Below are positions 43,567-51,544 of a DNA stretch of 64,000 nucleotides, one piece after another; position 1 is the stretch's first letter; every line of letters starts with the position of its first letter. A model generated the notes under the pieces. That model was given only the letters and a program-made list of their open reading frames with translations. It was not told the DNA's origin and made no database searches. The translations under genes and the position numbers were made by a program. The stretch is from Enterobacter sp. SA187 (GTDB lineage: Bacteria; Pseudomonadota; Gammaproteobacteria; Enterobacterales; Enterobacteriaceae), in contig NZ_CP019113.1 in assembly GCF_001888805.2 (NCBI RefSeq), positions 2,790,001 through 2,854,000 on the forward strand, written 5' to 3'.

Positions 43567-43607
43567 AGGATAGCTAACACGTGTACGCTGAACAAGTCCG
43601 ATCAGTT
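43567..43607 (-). promoter_or_regulatory. fabA promoter with FadR and FabR operators
   Basis: On the minus strand, TTGTTC (-35) and TATCCT (-10, at 43567-43572) are 17 nt apart. The FadR site AACTGATCGGACTTGTTC (43590-43607) covers the -35 edge, as in E. coli where FadR activates. The FabR site AGCGTACACGTGTTAGCT (43572-43589) fills the spacer, where it would repress. The FadR site reaches into the lonH stop codon. Confidence 0.8.
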
Positions 43608-45362
43608 CGGTACAAACCAGTTCAACCAGCGTAACGGCCACGGAAAGCGATGGCGTGCTTCCTGCTGCGAGGCCTGGGCGATGCGTTCCTGAATGGTCTG
43701 AATGAGGGTGGTTTGCCCTTCAGCATCCCAGGCCAGGTTTGTCAGTAAGGGTAGCGCATCTGTCACATCATCGATGGCCCAGATAAAGAATTGTCCGGCT
43801 TCCACGGCGTCGAGCAGCGTCTGCGGCAGACACAGATGACGTACGTTAGCAGAAGGAATGATGATCCCCTGCTTACCGGTCAGACCACGCTGCTGGCAGA
43901 TACTGAAGAAACCTTCGATCTTTTCATTCAGGCCGCCTACCGGCTGCGCGCGTCCGAACTGATCCACCGAACCGGTGATCGCCAGATGCTGATTAACAGG
44001 CACGTCCGCCAGCGCGCTGATCAGGGCGCACAGTTCCGCCATCGAGGCGCTGTCGCCGTCCACTTCGCTATAGGACTGCTCGAAGGTCAGCGAGGCAGAG
44101 AAGGGGATCTGCTGATCCAGCTGAAGCTCGGCCATTAAGAAGGCCTGCATGATCATCATGCCTTTTGCATGAATATTTCCGCCCAGCTCCGCTTTGCGCT
44201 CGATGTCATTAAATTCCCCGTCACCGATATGCACTACGCAACTGATGCGCGACGGCTCGCCAAAGGCGCGCGGGTGCCCAGGGAATTCGACAACCGAAAG
44301 GGCGTTGATCTGACCGACGCGCTCACCTTCGGTTTCAATCAGAATTTGTTCCAGCAGGATCTCATCCTGAATGCGTTCAGGTAAGTATCCTTCACGCCAT
44401 TCGCGCTGGCTGAGCATGGTCTGCAACTGTTGTGCATCAAACGAGGTCTCTGCGCCCAGCGCCGCGACTTCACGCAGCTGGCGCGCCAGCCACAGCGGGC
44501 ACAGCGGCAGCGTTTCCTGATCGCCGGTGTAACGCACAGCTTCACGGATCAACACCGGCCATGCATCCTTCGCCGGAACGGGCAGATCGGCGCTGGCGGC
44601 CACGTGCAGCACCCACTGGCACCACTGCGCCATGGTTTCCGCATCCGTTATCTGAAGATTATCTTCGTACTCGCTGTAAATGGACTGGGCAGCCAGCTCC
44701 GGTTCCATCTCCTGGAATTCGGCCAGTGAATCCCTCTCGCCGACGAGGATCACCTTCAGCTGTAACGGCATTGACGGCACGCTGACCGGTAACGGACGCG
44801 ACTCGTCAAAGGAGACCCAGTCGAAGCGCTGGCGGGTGATCATGGTTTTCAGGCGCATCCACAGCAGCGGCTGTGCCAGCAGCGTACGCAGGGAGATCAC
44901 CAGCACGCCGCCGTTAGCCTGATGCACCAGGCCCGGTTGCAGGGCAATCTCATTATTAAACTGACGCAGGCAGCCAAAAAGCTGCTCTGCTTCTACCCAG
45001 TCGGCAATGACGACCGGGTTTTTGGAGACGAAGTCGGCCAGCGGATCCGTTGAGGCTTCAAAGGTAACGCTTCGACCAGCGATCTGGTATTGCCCACCAG
45101 TAAACGGCTGATCTTCCGGCAGTAATTGACCCACAGCATCAGCAATAATACCCAGATACTCCACTTCCTCCGGCGCTTTTGCCAGCAAAAAGCGTGACGA
45201 TGCCAGCGGATGAAGCAGTTGCTCCAGCGCGTACTGTAAGCGGGGTTGCGTATCGCCGAGGGATAAATCCTCCTCAGACGGCGCACAAGATTGTGTAAAT
45301 ACCTCCTGATAACTGTCGGTATCAGGGACAAGGTCTTGCCAGGCGAGTTTAGTAATGGTCAA
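43602..45362 (-). CDS. lonH: Lon-like protease LonH (YcbZ)
   Basis: Lon-family protein of 586 residues with a C-terminal S16 protease domain. The catalytic Ser438 lies in GDSASMAEL and Lys481 in LNEKIEGFF. Their spacing of 43 residues equals the S679-K722 spacing of E. coli Lon. I see no canonical Walker A in the N-terminal part, so ATP-driven unfolding like Lon's is doubtful. Substrates are not known to me. It is divergent from matP over 185 bp and lies 69 nt upstream of fabA. Confidence 0.95.
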   Translation of the reverse strand: MTITKLAWQDLVPDTDSYQEVFTQSCAPSEEDLSLGDTQPRLQYALEQLLHPLASSRFLLAKAPEEVEYLGIIADAVGQLLPEDQPFTGGQYQIAGRSVTFEASTDPLADFVSKNPVVIADWVEAEQLFGCLRQFNNEIALQPGLVHQANGGVLVISLRTLLAQPLLWMRLKTMITRQRFDWVSFDESRPLPVSVPSMPLQLKVILVGERDSLAEFQEMEPELAAQSIYSEYEDNLQITDAETMAQWCQWVLHVAASADLPVPAKDAWPVLIREAVRYTGDQETLPLCPLWLARQLREVAALGAETSFDAQQLQTMLSQREWREGYLPERIQDEILLEQILIETEGERVGQINALSVVEFPGHPRAFGEPSRISCVVHIGDGEFNDIERKAELGGNIHAKGMMIMQAFLMAELQLDQQIPFSASLTFEQSYSEVDGDSASMAELCALISALADVPVNQHLAITGSVDQFGRAQPVGGLNEKIEGFFSICQQRGLTGKQGIIIPSANVRHLCLPQTLLDAVEAGQFFIWAIDDVTDALPLLTNLAWDAEGQTTLIQTIQERIAQASQQEARHRFPWPLRWLNWFVPN

Positions 45363-45547
45363 AGTTGAGGTTTTATCGTCAGAAGTAAAGGGCGGAATTA
45401 TACCGTAAGCGGCAAAGCATCACACCAGTAATACGCGATTTCCTGACCGCAAAGTCGTCTGCGTGTTCACAGGATATGATTTCTTTTCAGCAGATTGCTA
45501 AAAAACTGATATTCTGAACTGAGTTACAGGGTAACACTGAGATCGCG

Positions 45548-46000
45548 ATGAAATACCAACAACTGGAAAATCTTGAAAGCGGCTGGAAATGGAAGTACCT
45601 GGTGAAAAAGCACCGTGAAGGTGAATTAATCACGCGCTATATAGAAACCAGTGCGGCAAAAGAGGCCGTGGATCAGCTGTTGACGCTCGAAAATGACCCG
45701 GTTCGTGTGAATGCCTGGATTGAACAACACATGAATGCGGCATTAATGAATCGCATGAAGCAGACTATTCGCGCCCGACGCAAACGTCACTTTAATGCCG
45801 AGCACCAGCACACCCGTAAAAAATCCATCGATCTGGAATTTATGGTCTGGCAGCGCCTGGCAGGGCTGGCCCAGCGCCGTGGAAAAACGCTCTCAGAAAC
45901 CATAGTGCAACTGATTGAAGATGCCGAACACAAAGAGAAATACGCCAGTAAAATGTCGACGCTTAAGCACGATTTGCAGGCGCTGTTAGGCAAAGAATAA
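45548..46000 (+). CDS. matP: Ter macrodomain organiser MatP
   Basis: Ribbon-helix-helix DNA-binding protein that binds 13-bp matS sites across the Ter macrodomain and, in E. coli, excludes MukBEF from it. Its 150 residues match E. coli. The N-terminal helical bundle (about 1-105) is followed by the ribbon-helix-helix near 106-135 and a C-terminal coiled coil. MukBEF is encoded in the same window. Confidence 0.97.
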   Translation: MKYQQLENLESGWKWKYLVKKHREGELITRYIETSAAKEAVDQLLTLENDPVRVNAWIEQHMNAALMNRMKQTIRARRKRHFNAEHQHTRKKSIDLEFMVWQRLAGLAQRRGKTLSETIVQLIEDAEHKEKYASKMSTLKHDLQALLGKE

Positions 46001-46035
46001 ACCCGCGATATTTTTCACGCCGGATCGCAGGCAAT

Positions 46036-46065
46036 AAAAAACCCCGCAGCGCGGGGTTTTTTTAA
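46036..46065. terminator. Bidirectional terminator between matP and ompA
   Basis: Stem ACCCCGC/GCGGGGT flanked by A-run and T-run, so it works for both convergent genes. Confidence 0.92.
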
Positions 46066-46074
46066 GACGTAAAC

Positions 46075-47133
46075 TTAAGCCTGCGGCTGAGTTACAACGT
46101 CTTTGATACCTTTAACTTCGATCTCAACGCGACGATCCGGAGCCAGGCAATCGATCAGCGCAGGGCGCGCTTTCACGTTGTCACAGGTGCTGCCGGTAAC
46201 CGGGTTGGATTCGCCCATACCACGAGCAGAGATCTTGTTGGACGGGATACCTTTAGAGATCAGGTAGTCAACAACAGACTGAGCACGTTTCTCGGACAGA
46301 CCCTGGTTGTAAGCGTCAGAACCGATGCGGTCGGTGAAGCCCAGAACAACTACGGAACCGTCTTTCGGATCCAGGTTGCTCAGCTGGGAGTACATCTGAT
46401 CCAGAGCCTGCTGGCCTTCTGGTTTCAGAGTCGCTTTGTTGAAGTTGAACAGTACGTCAGACTTCAGGGTGAAGTGCTTGGTGGATACCTGCGGAGCCGG
46501 AGCCGGTGCCGGAGCAACTACCGGAGCAACGTCTTCCTGCTGACCGAAGCGGTAAGAAACACCTAAGCTCAGCAGACCGTTGTCCTGACGGGTACCAACA
46601 GTTTGCGCGTCGCCGATGTTGTTAACCCACTGGTATTCCAGACGGGTAGCGATGTCACGGGTAACTGCCCACTCAACACCACCAGCGAATACCGGGGAAA
46701 CACCGGTGTCGTGGTCTTTAGCGTGGAAATCAGCGCCAGGAACGTTGGCTTTAGCGTCTGCACGCCAAACCATACCACCCAGACGGGTGTAAACGTCCAG
46801 ATCGTCAGCAACCGGGTAGCTCAGTTTGGTAGTCAGCTGAACGCCTTGAGCTTTGAACGCACCGTTTACGGTGTCGCCTTTATAGGCTTCGCGGCCCAGC
46901 CAGTCGTAACCCAGTTCAAAACCAACGTACGGGTTAACCTGATAGCCACCGAACGCACCAGCACCCAGCTGGTCATTACGGGTCGGGCCGTCATTAGGAA
47001 TGAAACCAGTATCGTGGAATTGGGACCAGCCCAGTTTACCACCGGCATACCAGGTATTATCTTTCGGAGCGGCCTGCGCTACAGTAGCGAAGCCAGCCAG
47101 TGCCACTGCAATCGCGATAGCTGTCTTTTTCAT
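46075..47133 (-). CDS. ompA: Outer membrane protein A
   Basis: Abundant outer membrane protein with an eight-strand barrel and a periplasmic peptidoglycan-binding domain. ATG 47133 (MKKTAIAIAVAL) gives 352 residues, with a signal peptide ending VAQA at residue 21. The barrel occupies about 22-195. A Pro/Ala-rich hinge follows (APVVAPAPAPAPQ), then the OmpA C domain with NKATLKPEGQQAL and the peptidoglycan-contact segment NQGLSEKRAQSV. A reading that extends to 47190 runs through the leader, which is conserved as RNA in E. coli. Confidence 0.98.
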   Translation of the reverse strand: MKKTAIAIAVALAGFATVAQAAPKDNTWYAGGKLGWSQFHDTGFIPNDGPTRNDQLGAGAFGGYQVNPYVGFELGYDWLGREAYKGDTVNGAFKAQGVQLTTKLSYPVADDLDVYTRLGGMVWRADAKANVPGADFHAKDHDTGVSPVFAGGVEWAVTRDIATRLEYQWVNNIGDAQTVGTRQDNGLLSLGVSYRFGQQEDVAPVVAPAPAPAPQVSTKHFTLKSDVLFNFNKATLKPEGQQALDQMYSQLSNLDPKDGSVVVLGFTDRIGSDAYNQGLSEKRAQSVVDYLISKGIPSNKISARGMGESNPVTGSTCDNVKARPALIDCLAPDRRVEIEVKGIKDVVTQPQA

Positions 47134-47301
47134 TTTTTGCGCCTCGTTATCATCCAAAATTCGCCATGAATTTCTCGCCAGAGAAAACACGGTTTAAATC
47201 CTTCACCGGGGGTATTGCTCTAAGTATCTCTACCGATATCTTCGGTTTATGCCGAGCACCCCTGGCGATGTAAAGTCTACAACGTAGTTGGAAACTTACA
47301 A
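47134..47301 (-). promoter_or_regulatory. ompA promoter and long structured leader
   Basis: On the minus strand, -35 TTGTAA (47296-47301) and -10 TAGACT (47274-47279) have a 16-nt spacer. This predicts a leader of about 134 nt, as in E. coli. It keeps the 5' hairpin (near GCTCGGCATAAACCGAAG) that gives ompA mRNA its long life. The last part (ATGATAACGAGGCGCAAAAA) corresponds to the MicA RNA target. Confidence 0.75.
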
Positions 47302-47488
47302 GTGTGAAGTCCGTCAGGCATATGAAAAAAAAAGCTTTCTGCGTGCATTATTTAACATTTATGACGAGAATATAATCAATGCAAAACAGCGCAAACCGCA
47401 CCAGACAGGCATTGCAGCACGATTTCGCTTAAGAACCGGTCAGCCCAGGAATTCACAAAAAAAATCCCAGGAATTATCTTAAACTGGC
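47302..47488. other. Remainder of the ompA-sulA gap
   Basis: AT-rich, with no gene I can support. A 10-bp direct repeat, CCCAGGAATT, occurs at 47444-47453 and 47466-47475. Confidence 0.4.
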
Positions 47489-47998
47489 TTAATGATACAA
47501 ATTTGAGTGAATTTTTAGCCCGGAAAGCTGTCTTGTGGCGTGAGGATCCCTCCGCACGGGACGCATAATAAAGCCCATCGCATTACCTTCTTCAGCCGCC
47601 TGAACCAGACGCTGATGTTCATCATCCGTCAGTTCTTCTGTATGCCAGCCGATAACAACACTGTAATTGCCGGTGCGTAACGCTCTGATCATGGATTCCA
47701 GGGTATCATCCGGGGAAAGCTGGCTGATCTGCATCAGTTTGGTCAACGGCAGCCCTGCCGCCTGAACCCACTGACGGCTTAATTTTTGCTGCGGGGTTAA
47801 CCATAGCTGCCAGCGCGACTGCTGACCGAGCTGTTGCAGAAGGGGCAGTAACAGCAACTGCGTCATGCCGGGCTGGTCTTCACGATAAACCACTTCGCTG
47901 ATAAGGCCAGTCGAGTCGCCAGCCGGTTTTGCCTGTGTGCGGTTGCCCGTCATAGCGTTAAGTGTTGATGCACGATTAGCGTAGCCTGAAGTGTACAT
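47489..47998 (-). CDS. sulA: SOS cell division inhibitor SulA
   Basis: SOS-induced inhibitor that binds FtsZ and stops septation, then is degraded by Lon. ATG 47998 gives 169 residues, the E. coli length. The N-terminal 35 residues differ from E. coli, while the core (TQLLLLPLLQQLGQQSRWQL) and the C-terminal Lon tag ending in NLYH are conserved. A LexA box lies 22-41 nt upstream. Confidence 0.97.
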   Translation of the reverse strand: MYTSGYANRASTLNAMTGNRTQAKPAGDSTGLISEVVYREDQPGMTQLLLLPLLQQLGQQSRWQLWLTPQQKLSRQWVQAAGLPLTKLMQISQLSPDDTLESMIRALRTGNYSVVIGWHTEELTDDEHQRLVQAAEEGNAMGFIMRPVRRDPHATRQLSGLKIHSNLYH

Positions 47999-48019
47999 AA
48001 TCAATCCAGCCCTGATAGT

Positions 48020-48039
48020 TACTGTATGGATGTACAGTA
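48020..48039 (-). promoter_or_regulatory. LexA box of sulA
   Basis: The 20-bp site TACTGTATGGATGTACAGTA contains CTG-N10-CAG and matches the LexA consensus strongly, as expected for sulA. Confidence 0.93.
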
Positions 48040-48083
48040 ACTCCTGGACGTACAAAGATCAACCTCAATTTCTGAAAGCACCT

Positions 48084-48172
48084 CGCAAATTTGCGGGATA
48101 ACTGATGTCCGTTAAAAAATCATCTTGCCCGCCGCGGACAACTTCCCTATGTTCCTCATTAACGGATCCGTT
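48084..48172 (+). repeat. Two perfect palindromes in the sulA-sxy gap
   Basis: CGCAAATTTGCG (48084-48095) and AACGGATCCGTT (48161-48172) are perfect 12-bp palindromes ahead of sxy. Neither has the TGCGA-N6-TCGCA form of a CRP-S site. They may be operators or leader hairpins. Confidence 0.45.
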
Positions 48173-48216
48173 ACTACCAGAAGATGCCTTTATGCCATGA
48201 TTTTAAAGGAATAATC

Positions 48217-48846
48217 ATGAAAGATATGTCTTATCAACGGATCCATGAATCACGTGAATACCTCTCAGAGTTGGGTACTATTCGCCATCGAACGCTGTTC
48301 GGCGGTTACAGTCTTTCCGTTGATGATACGGTGTTCGCCATGGTGGCAAAGGGGGATCTTTACCTTCGCGCCTGTGAGCAAAGTGCTGAATACCGTGCGC
48401 AACATCCGGCTCCGTTACTGACGATGATGAAAAGGGGCAGGCCAGTAGTACTGAACTATTACCGCGTTGATGACAGCTTGTGGCAGGACAGGGATACGCT
48501 GATGAAGCTTTCCACCTGGTCGCTTGCCGCCGCGTGGAAAGAAAAGATGCAGCGCCTCTGCAAGCCCCGGCTTAAAGATCTACCGAACCTGAATTTTCAG
48601 CTGGAGATGCTGCTGTGGGAAGCGGGCGTGACGGATGTCCTCACGCTGAAAAAACTGGGCGCTAAAGCGTGCTGGGTCAGGCTACGCACGCTTAATACAC
48701 ATCTGGGCGTTAACGTATTGCTGGCGCTGGAGGGAGCCATCGAAGGGATGCATCAGGCCGCGCTCCCGGCGCAGCAGCGCCAGGCATTGACGACATGGTT
48801 TACAGAGTTTGAGGCGGAGCATCGGAAACATCAGCGGACAACCTGA
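48217..48846 (+). CDS. sxy: Competence regulator Sxy (TfoX)
   Basis: Coactivator that lets CRP act at CRP-S promoters of competence genes. ATG 48217, after AAAGGA, gives 209 residues as in E. coli. The TfoX N-terminal domain (about 1-100, with LGTIRHRTLFGGYSL) and C-terminal domain (about 110-200, with LGAKACWVRLRTLN) are both present. It is divergent from sulA. The last 16 nt overlap yccS on the opposite strand. ComEC, a likely downstream effector, is encoded at the window start. Confidence 0.95.
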   Translation: MKDMSYQRIHESREYLSELGTIRHRTLFGGYSLSVDDTVFAMVAKGDLYLRACEQSAEYRAQHPAPLLTMMKRGRPVVLNYYRVDDSLWQDRDTLMKLSTWSLAAAWKEKMQRLCKPRLKDLPNLNFQLEMLLWEAGVTDVLTLKKLGAKACWVRLRTLNTHLGVNVLLALEGAIEGMHQAALPAQQRQALTTWFTEFEAEHRKHQRTT

Positions 48847-50957
48847 CGCTGCAATCGGCTGATTTCAGGAAGCAGCGCTACCACCAGGCCGATCTGCTGT
48901 AAAACCAGTGGTTCTTTACTGTCCGGACGGGAATCCACCTGCGTAATGCGATCGGCCAGCTGTGCCAGCGTTTTCTGGACTCGTTCTTCATCAGCGGGGG
49001 CGTGGTGTAACGCGTCGTCAACGTAGCACACCGCGTCGTCCAGCAGAGTGAGGATCTCAGCAGAAGTCAGTTTTTCCCGGTGCGCGCCCAGCGCGGAAAT
49101 GTAGCTGGTAAAAGTGTGGTTGAGGCACAACAGACGGAATGCGGCATCGCGCAGTTCCGTTGACGCGCCTGGCTCTGTTGACATATTGGATACCACCGAC
49201 GCCAGTTCGGCATCGCGGTTATGGGCATCGCGCCTTGCAATACGGTACGCCATGCGGTTATCACGTCCCTGGTGATACTGCTCAAGGATAGCGTCAAGGT
49301 AGCGGCAGTTCGCATCAATGGCCCGTTCCAGCACGCGTGGAAGATTACGAAAACGCCAGTCCGGCCAGATAAAGCTCACCGCAGCCCAGGCAATCGCACA
49401 GCCGATAAGGGTGTCAATAATACGCGGAATGGCAACTTCAAAGCCTTCCCCAAGCAGGTTAAAGCACAGCAGTACCAGCAGGGTAATAAACATGGTGGCA
49501 TGGGCGTACTGCACATTGCGGAAGGCGAAGAACAGCACGCCGGTAATGACGATCAAAATCAGTTGCCCTTCAATGGACGGCACAAAATAGAGCACCGGCA
49601 GGCCAATCGCCACGCCCACCAGCGTGCCGATAATACGCAGCGCCAGACGGTGCCGGGTGGCGTTGTAGTTGGGCTGGCAGACAAAGAGGCTGGTCAGCAG
49701 GATCCAGTAACCGTGTTCCAGGCCGGTAAACTGTATAAAAGCGTAACCGACACACAACACCACAGACATGCGTATGGCGTGGCGAAAAAGTGCTGATTCC
49801 GGCGACAGATTGCGGCTGAGGCGGGCGCGAATGTCGCTCATGCCGTTAAGACCCTCATCCGCCAGCATGTTATCGGTGTCGTTGCGCGGCAGGGTCTGCG
49901 CCTGCTCAGATTCGATCGTCGCCAGCTGTGCGTCAATCGCGCGAAGGTTTTGCAGCAGAAAGCCCAGCGCTTTCATCTGTTCGTCAGACGTGCCGTCGCC
50001 GCGGGCACGCTCCAGCGCGGCATCAAGATGGGTAAAAGCGCGCTCGAAGCGGCCATCATGCTGATAGGGCTCGCGTAATAAAATGCAGCGTGATAAATGC
50101 GCGCAGGCCTGCGACTGCATGGAGAGCAGGCGCTGAAAGCGGAACATCACGTCGCTGTAGCGAAACTGTTCCCGCAGCGTCTGATACTGGATATGAGACG
50201 AACTGGCGCGCTCGTGAATATCCTGCGCGACAAAATAGTAGTGCAGGGTTCGCCGGGTGCCGCGTTGCCCACGATCCCCGCGCAGACGCGTTAATAATGA
50301 ACTTTTCGTCTGGTTCAGCGTGGAAACCAGCTGGCCGTTCGCCAGCGCCAGGTCATACAGCGGCGCCTGGCTTTCATCTTCGATATCGGGATCGAACAGG
50401 CGGGATTTCAGCTCCAGAAAATGCGCCAGCTGTTCATAGCAACGCGCAAGGTTGTCCTGTAGCGGGCGGATCGGGAAGACCAGATGACCAATCAGCGTCA
50501 ACAGGTTAAACCAGACAGCCCCCGCCAGCAGCAGAAGGGGTTGCTGATACCATTGCTCGTAAAGCGAGATGCCGAGCATGGTGTAAATGGCGATCAGCAG
50601 ACCGCCAAAGGCAATAGTCGCGTAGCGCTGCCCAAGCCCGCCCAGCAGAATAAATCCGCTGGTGGAAATGATCAGCCCCAGCGCAAACAGCCACGGCCAC
50701 GGGAACAGCAGTTCTACCGAGGCGGAGGCGATAAAAAAGGAGATCAACGTGATCAGCAGATTACGTAAACGGCCGGCGAGGCGGTCATCCAGATCGGCCA
50801 GCGCCGCCGCCACGACGCCAAGCGTCAGCGGGATGGTCAGCTTTACATCACCCATCCACCACGGCAGGGCGGTAGTGCCGCACAGCGCGATGAAAATTCT
50901 GGCGTTATAAAGCCAGGTACTGTTCCATGTATAGCGGCGAAGCAGGGGGCTGAGCAT
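48831..50957 (-). CDS. yccS: YccS inner membrane protein (FUSC family)
   Basis: 708-residue member of the FUSC/aromatic acid exporter-like family (E. coli about 717-720). Two sets of membrane helices (about 15-150 and 390-520) each precede a large cytoplasmic helical region. No substrate is proven. It follows yccF by 18 nt on the same strand and probably forms an operon with it. The C-terminus is shorter than the E. coli protein and ends antisense to sxy. Confidence 0.93.
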   Translation of the reverse strand: MLSPLLRRYTWNSTWLYNARIFIALCGTTALPWWMGDVKLTIPLTLGVVAAALADLDDRLAGRLRNLLITLISFFIASASVELLFPWPWLFALGLIISTSGFILLGGLGQRYATIAFGGLLIAIYTMLGISLYEQWYQQPLLLLAGAVWFNLLTLIGHLVFPIRPLQDNLARCYEQLAHFLELKSRLFDPDIEDESQAPLYDLALANGQLVSTLNQTKSSLLTRLRGDRGQRGTRRTLHYYFVAQDIHERASSSHIQYQTLREQFRYSDVMFRFQRLLSMQSQACAHLSRCILLREPYQHDGRFERAFTHLDAALERARGDGTSDEQMKALGFLLQNLRAIDAQLATIESEQAQTLPRNDTDNMLADEGLNGMSDIRARLSRNLSPESALFRHAIRMSVVLCVGYAFIQFTGLEHGYWILLTSLFVCQPNYNATRHRLALRIIGTLVGVAIGLPVLYFVPSIEGQLILIVITGVLFFAFRNVQYAHATMFITLLVLLCFNLLGEGFEVAIPRIIDTLIGCAIAWAAVSFIWPDWRFRNLPRVLERAIDANCRYLDAILEQYHQGRDNRMAYRIARRDAHNRDAELASVVSNMSTEPGASTELRDAAFRLLCLNHTFTSYISALGAHREKLTSAEILTLLDDAVCYVDDALHHAPADEERVQKTLAQLADRITQVDSRPDSKEPLVLQQIGLVVALLPEISRLQRQVVR

Positions 50958-50975
50958 CGTGGTTCAGATCCTTAA

Positions 50976-51422
50976 TTATTGAAAGCGGCGACGGGCATTA
51001 GCTTCACGTGCCGCTCGCGCCGTTTCCACCGACACCACGCGGCGTCCGACCGGCCACAGGGCAATGCCGGCGATCTTGAAATTCGCAATGCCTACCGGAA
51101 TACCAATAATCGTCAGACATTGTGCAATACCTGACACAATGTGCATCAGGCAGAGCCACCAGCCGAACAGCACGAACCACAAAATGTTCAGCAGCGTACC
51201 GCCGGTGTTCAGGATGACGCTGGACTCTCCCGGCGACAGTTCATCCACATGTACCGCCTCATTTCCGTAAGGCAGCAGGGAAAGCTTAGTAATTTCCCAG
51301 CAGGAGCGCGTCAGCGGCAGCGTAATAATAAGCACAATACTGACCAGCGTTGCCAGCAGCCAGGCGAGAGTGGTGAAAAAACCACCCAGCACAAAATTTA
51401 AAATATTCAGTACAGTACGCAT
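50976..51422 (-). CDS. yccF: YccF inner membrane protein
   Basis: 148-residue membrane protein of the YccF/DUF307 family. It has about three to four hydrophobic segments (residues 6-35, 70-95, 98-125) with the conserved NILWFVLFGWW and GIPVGIANFKI blocks. Function is unknown. It is first in the yccFS pair and divergent from helD. Confidence 0.93.
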   Translation of the reverse strand: MRTVLNILNFVLGGFFTTLAWLLATLVSIVLIITLPLTRSCWEITKLSLLPYGNEAVHVDELSPGESSVILNTGGTLLNILWFVLFGWWLCLMHIVSGIAQCLTIIGIPVGIANFKIAGIALWPVGRRVVSVETARAAREANARRRFQ

Positions 51423-51544
51423 AAATCCTCAGGGAAAAGCCGTTAACGAAAAGACCCATCAATAGTAACGATTTTTTGGGCTGGAGCACACATTCTCTGG
51501 CGGTTACACTGGCGCATCACGACATGAGTTGAGAACGGCACGTC

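Noticed and set aside
47288..47482. 64-codon plus-strand reading in the ompA-sulA gap
   Set aside because: No ribosome-binding site and no recognisable product; it overlaps the ompA promoter.
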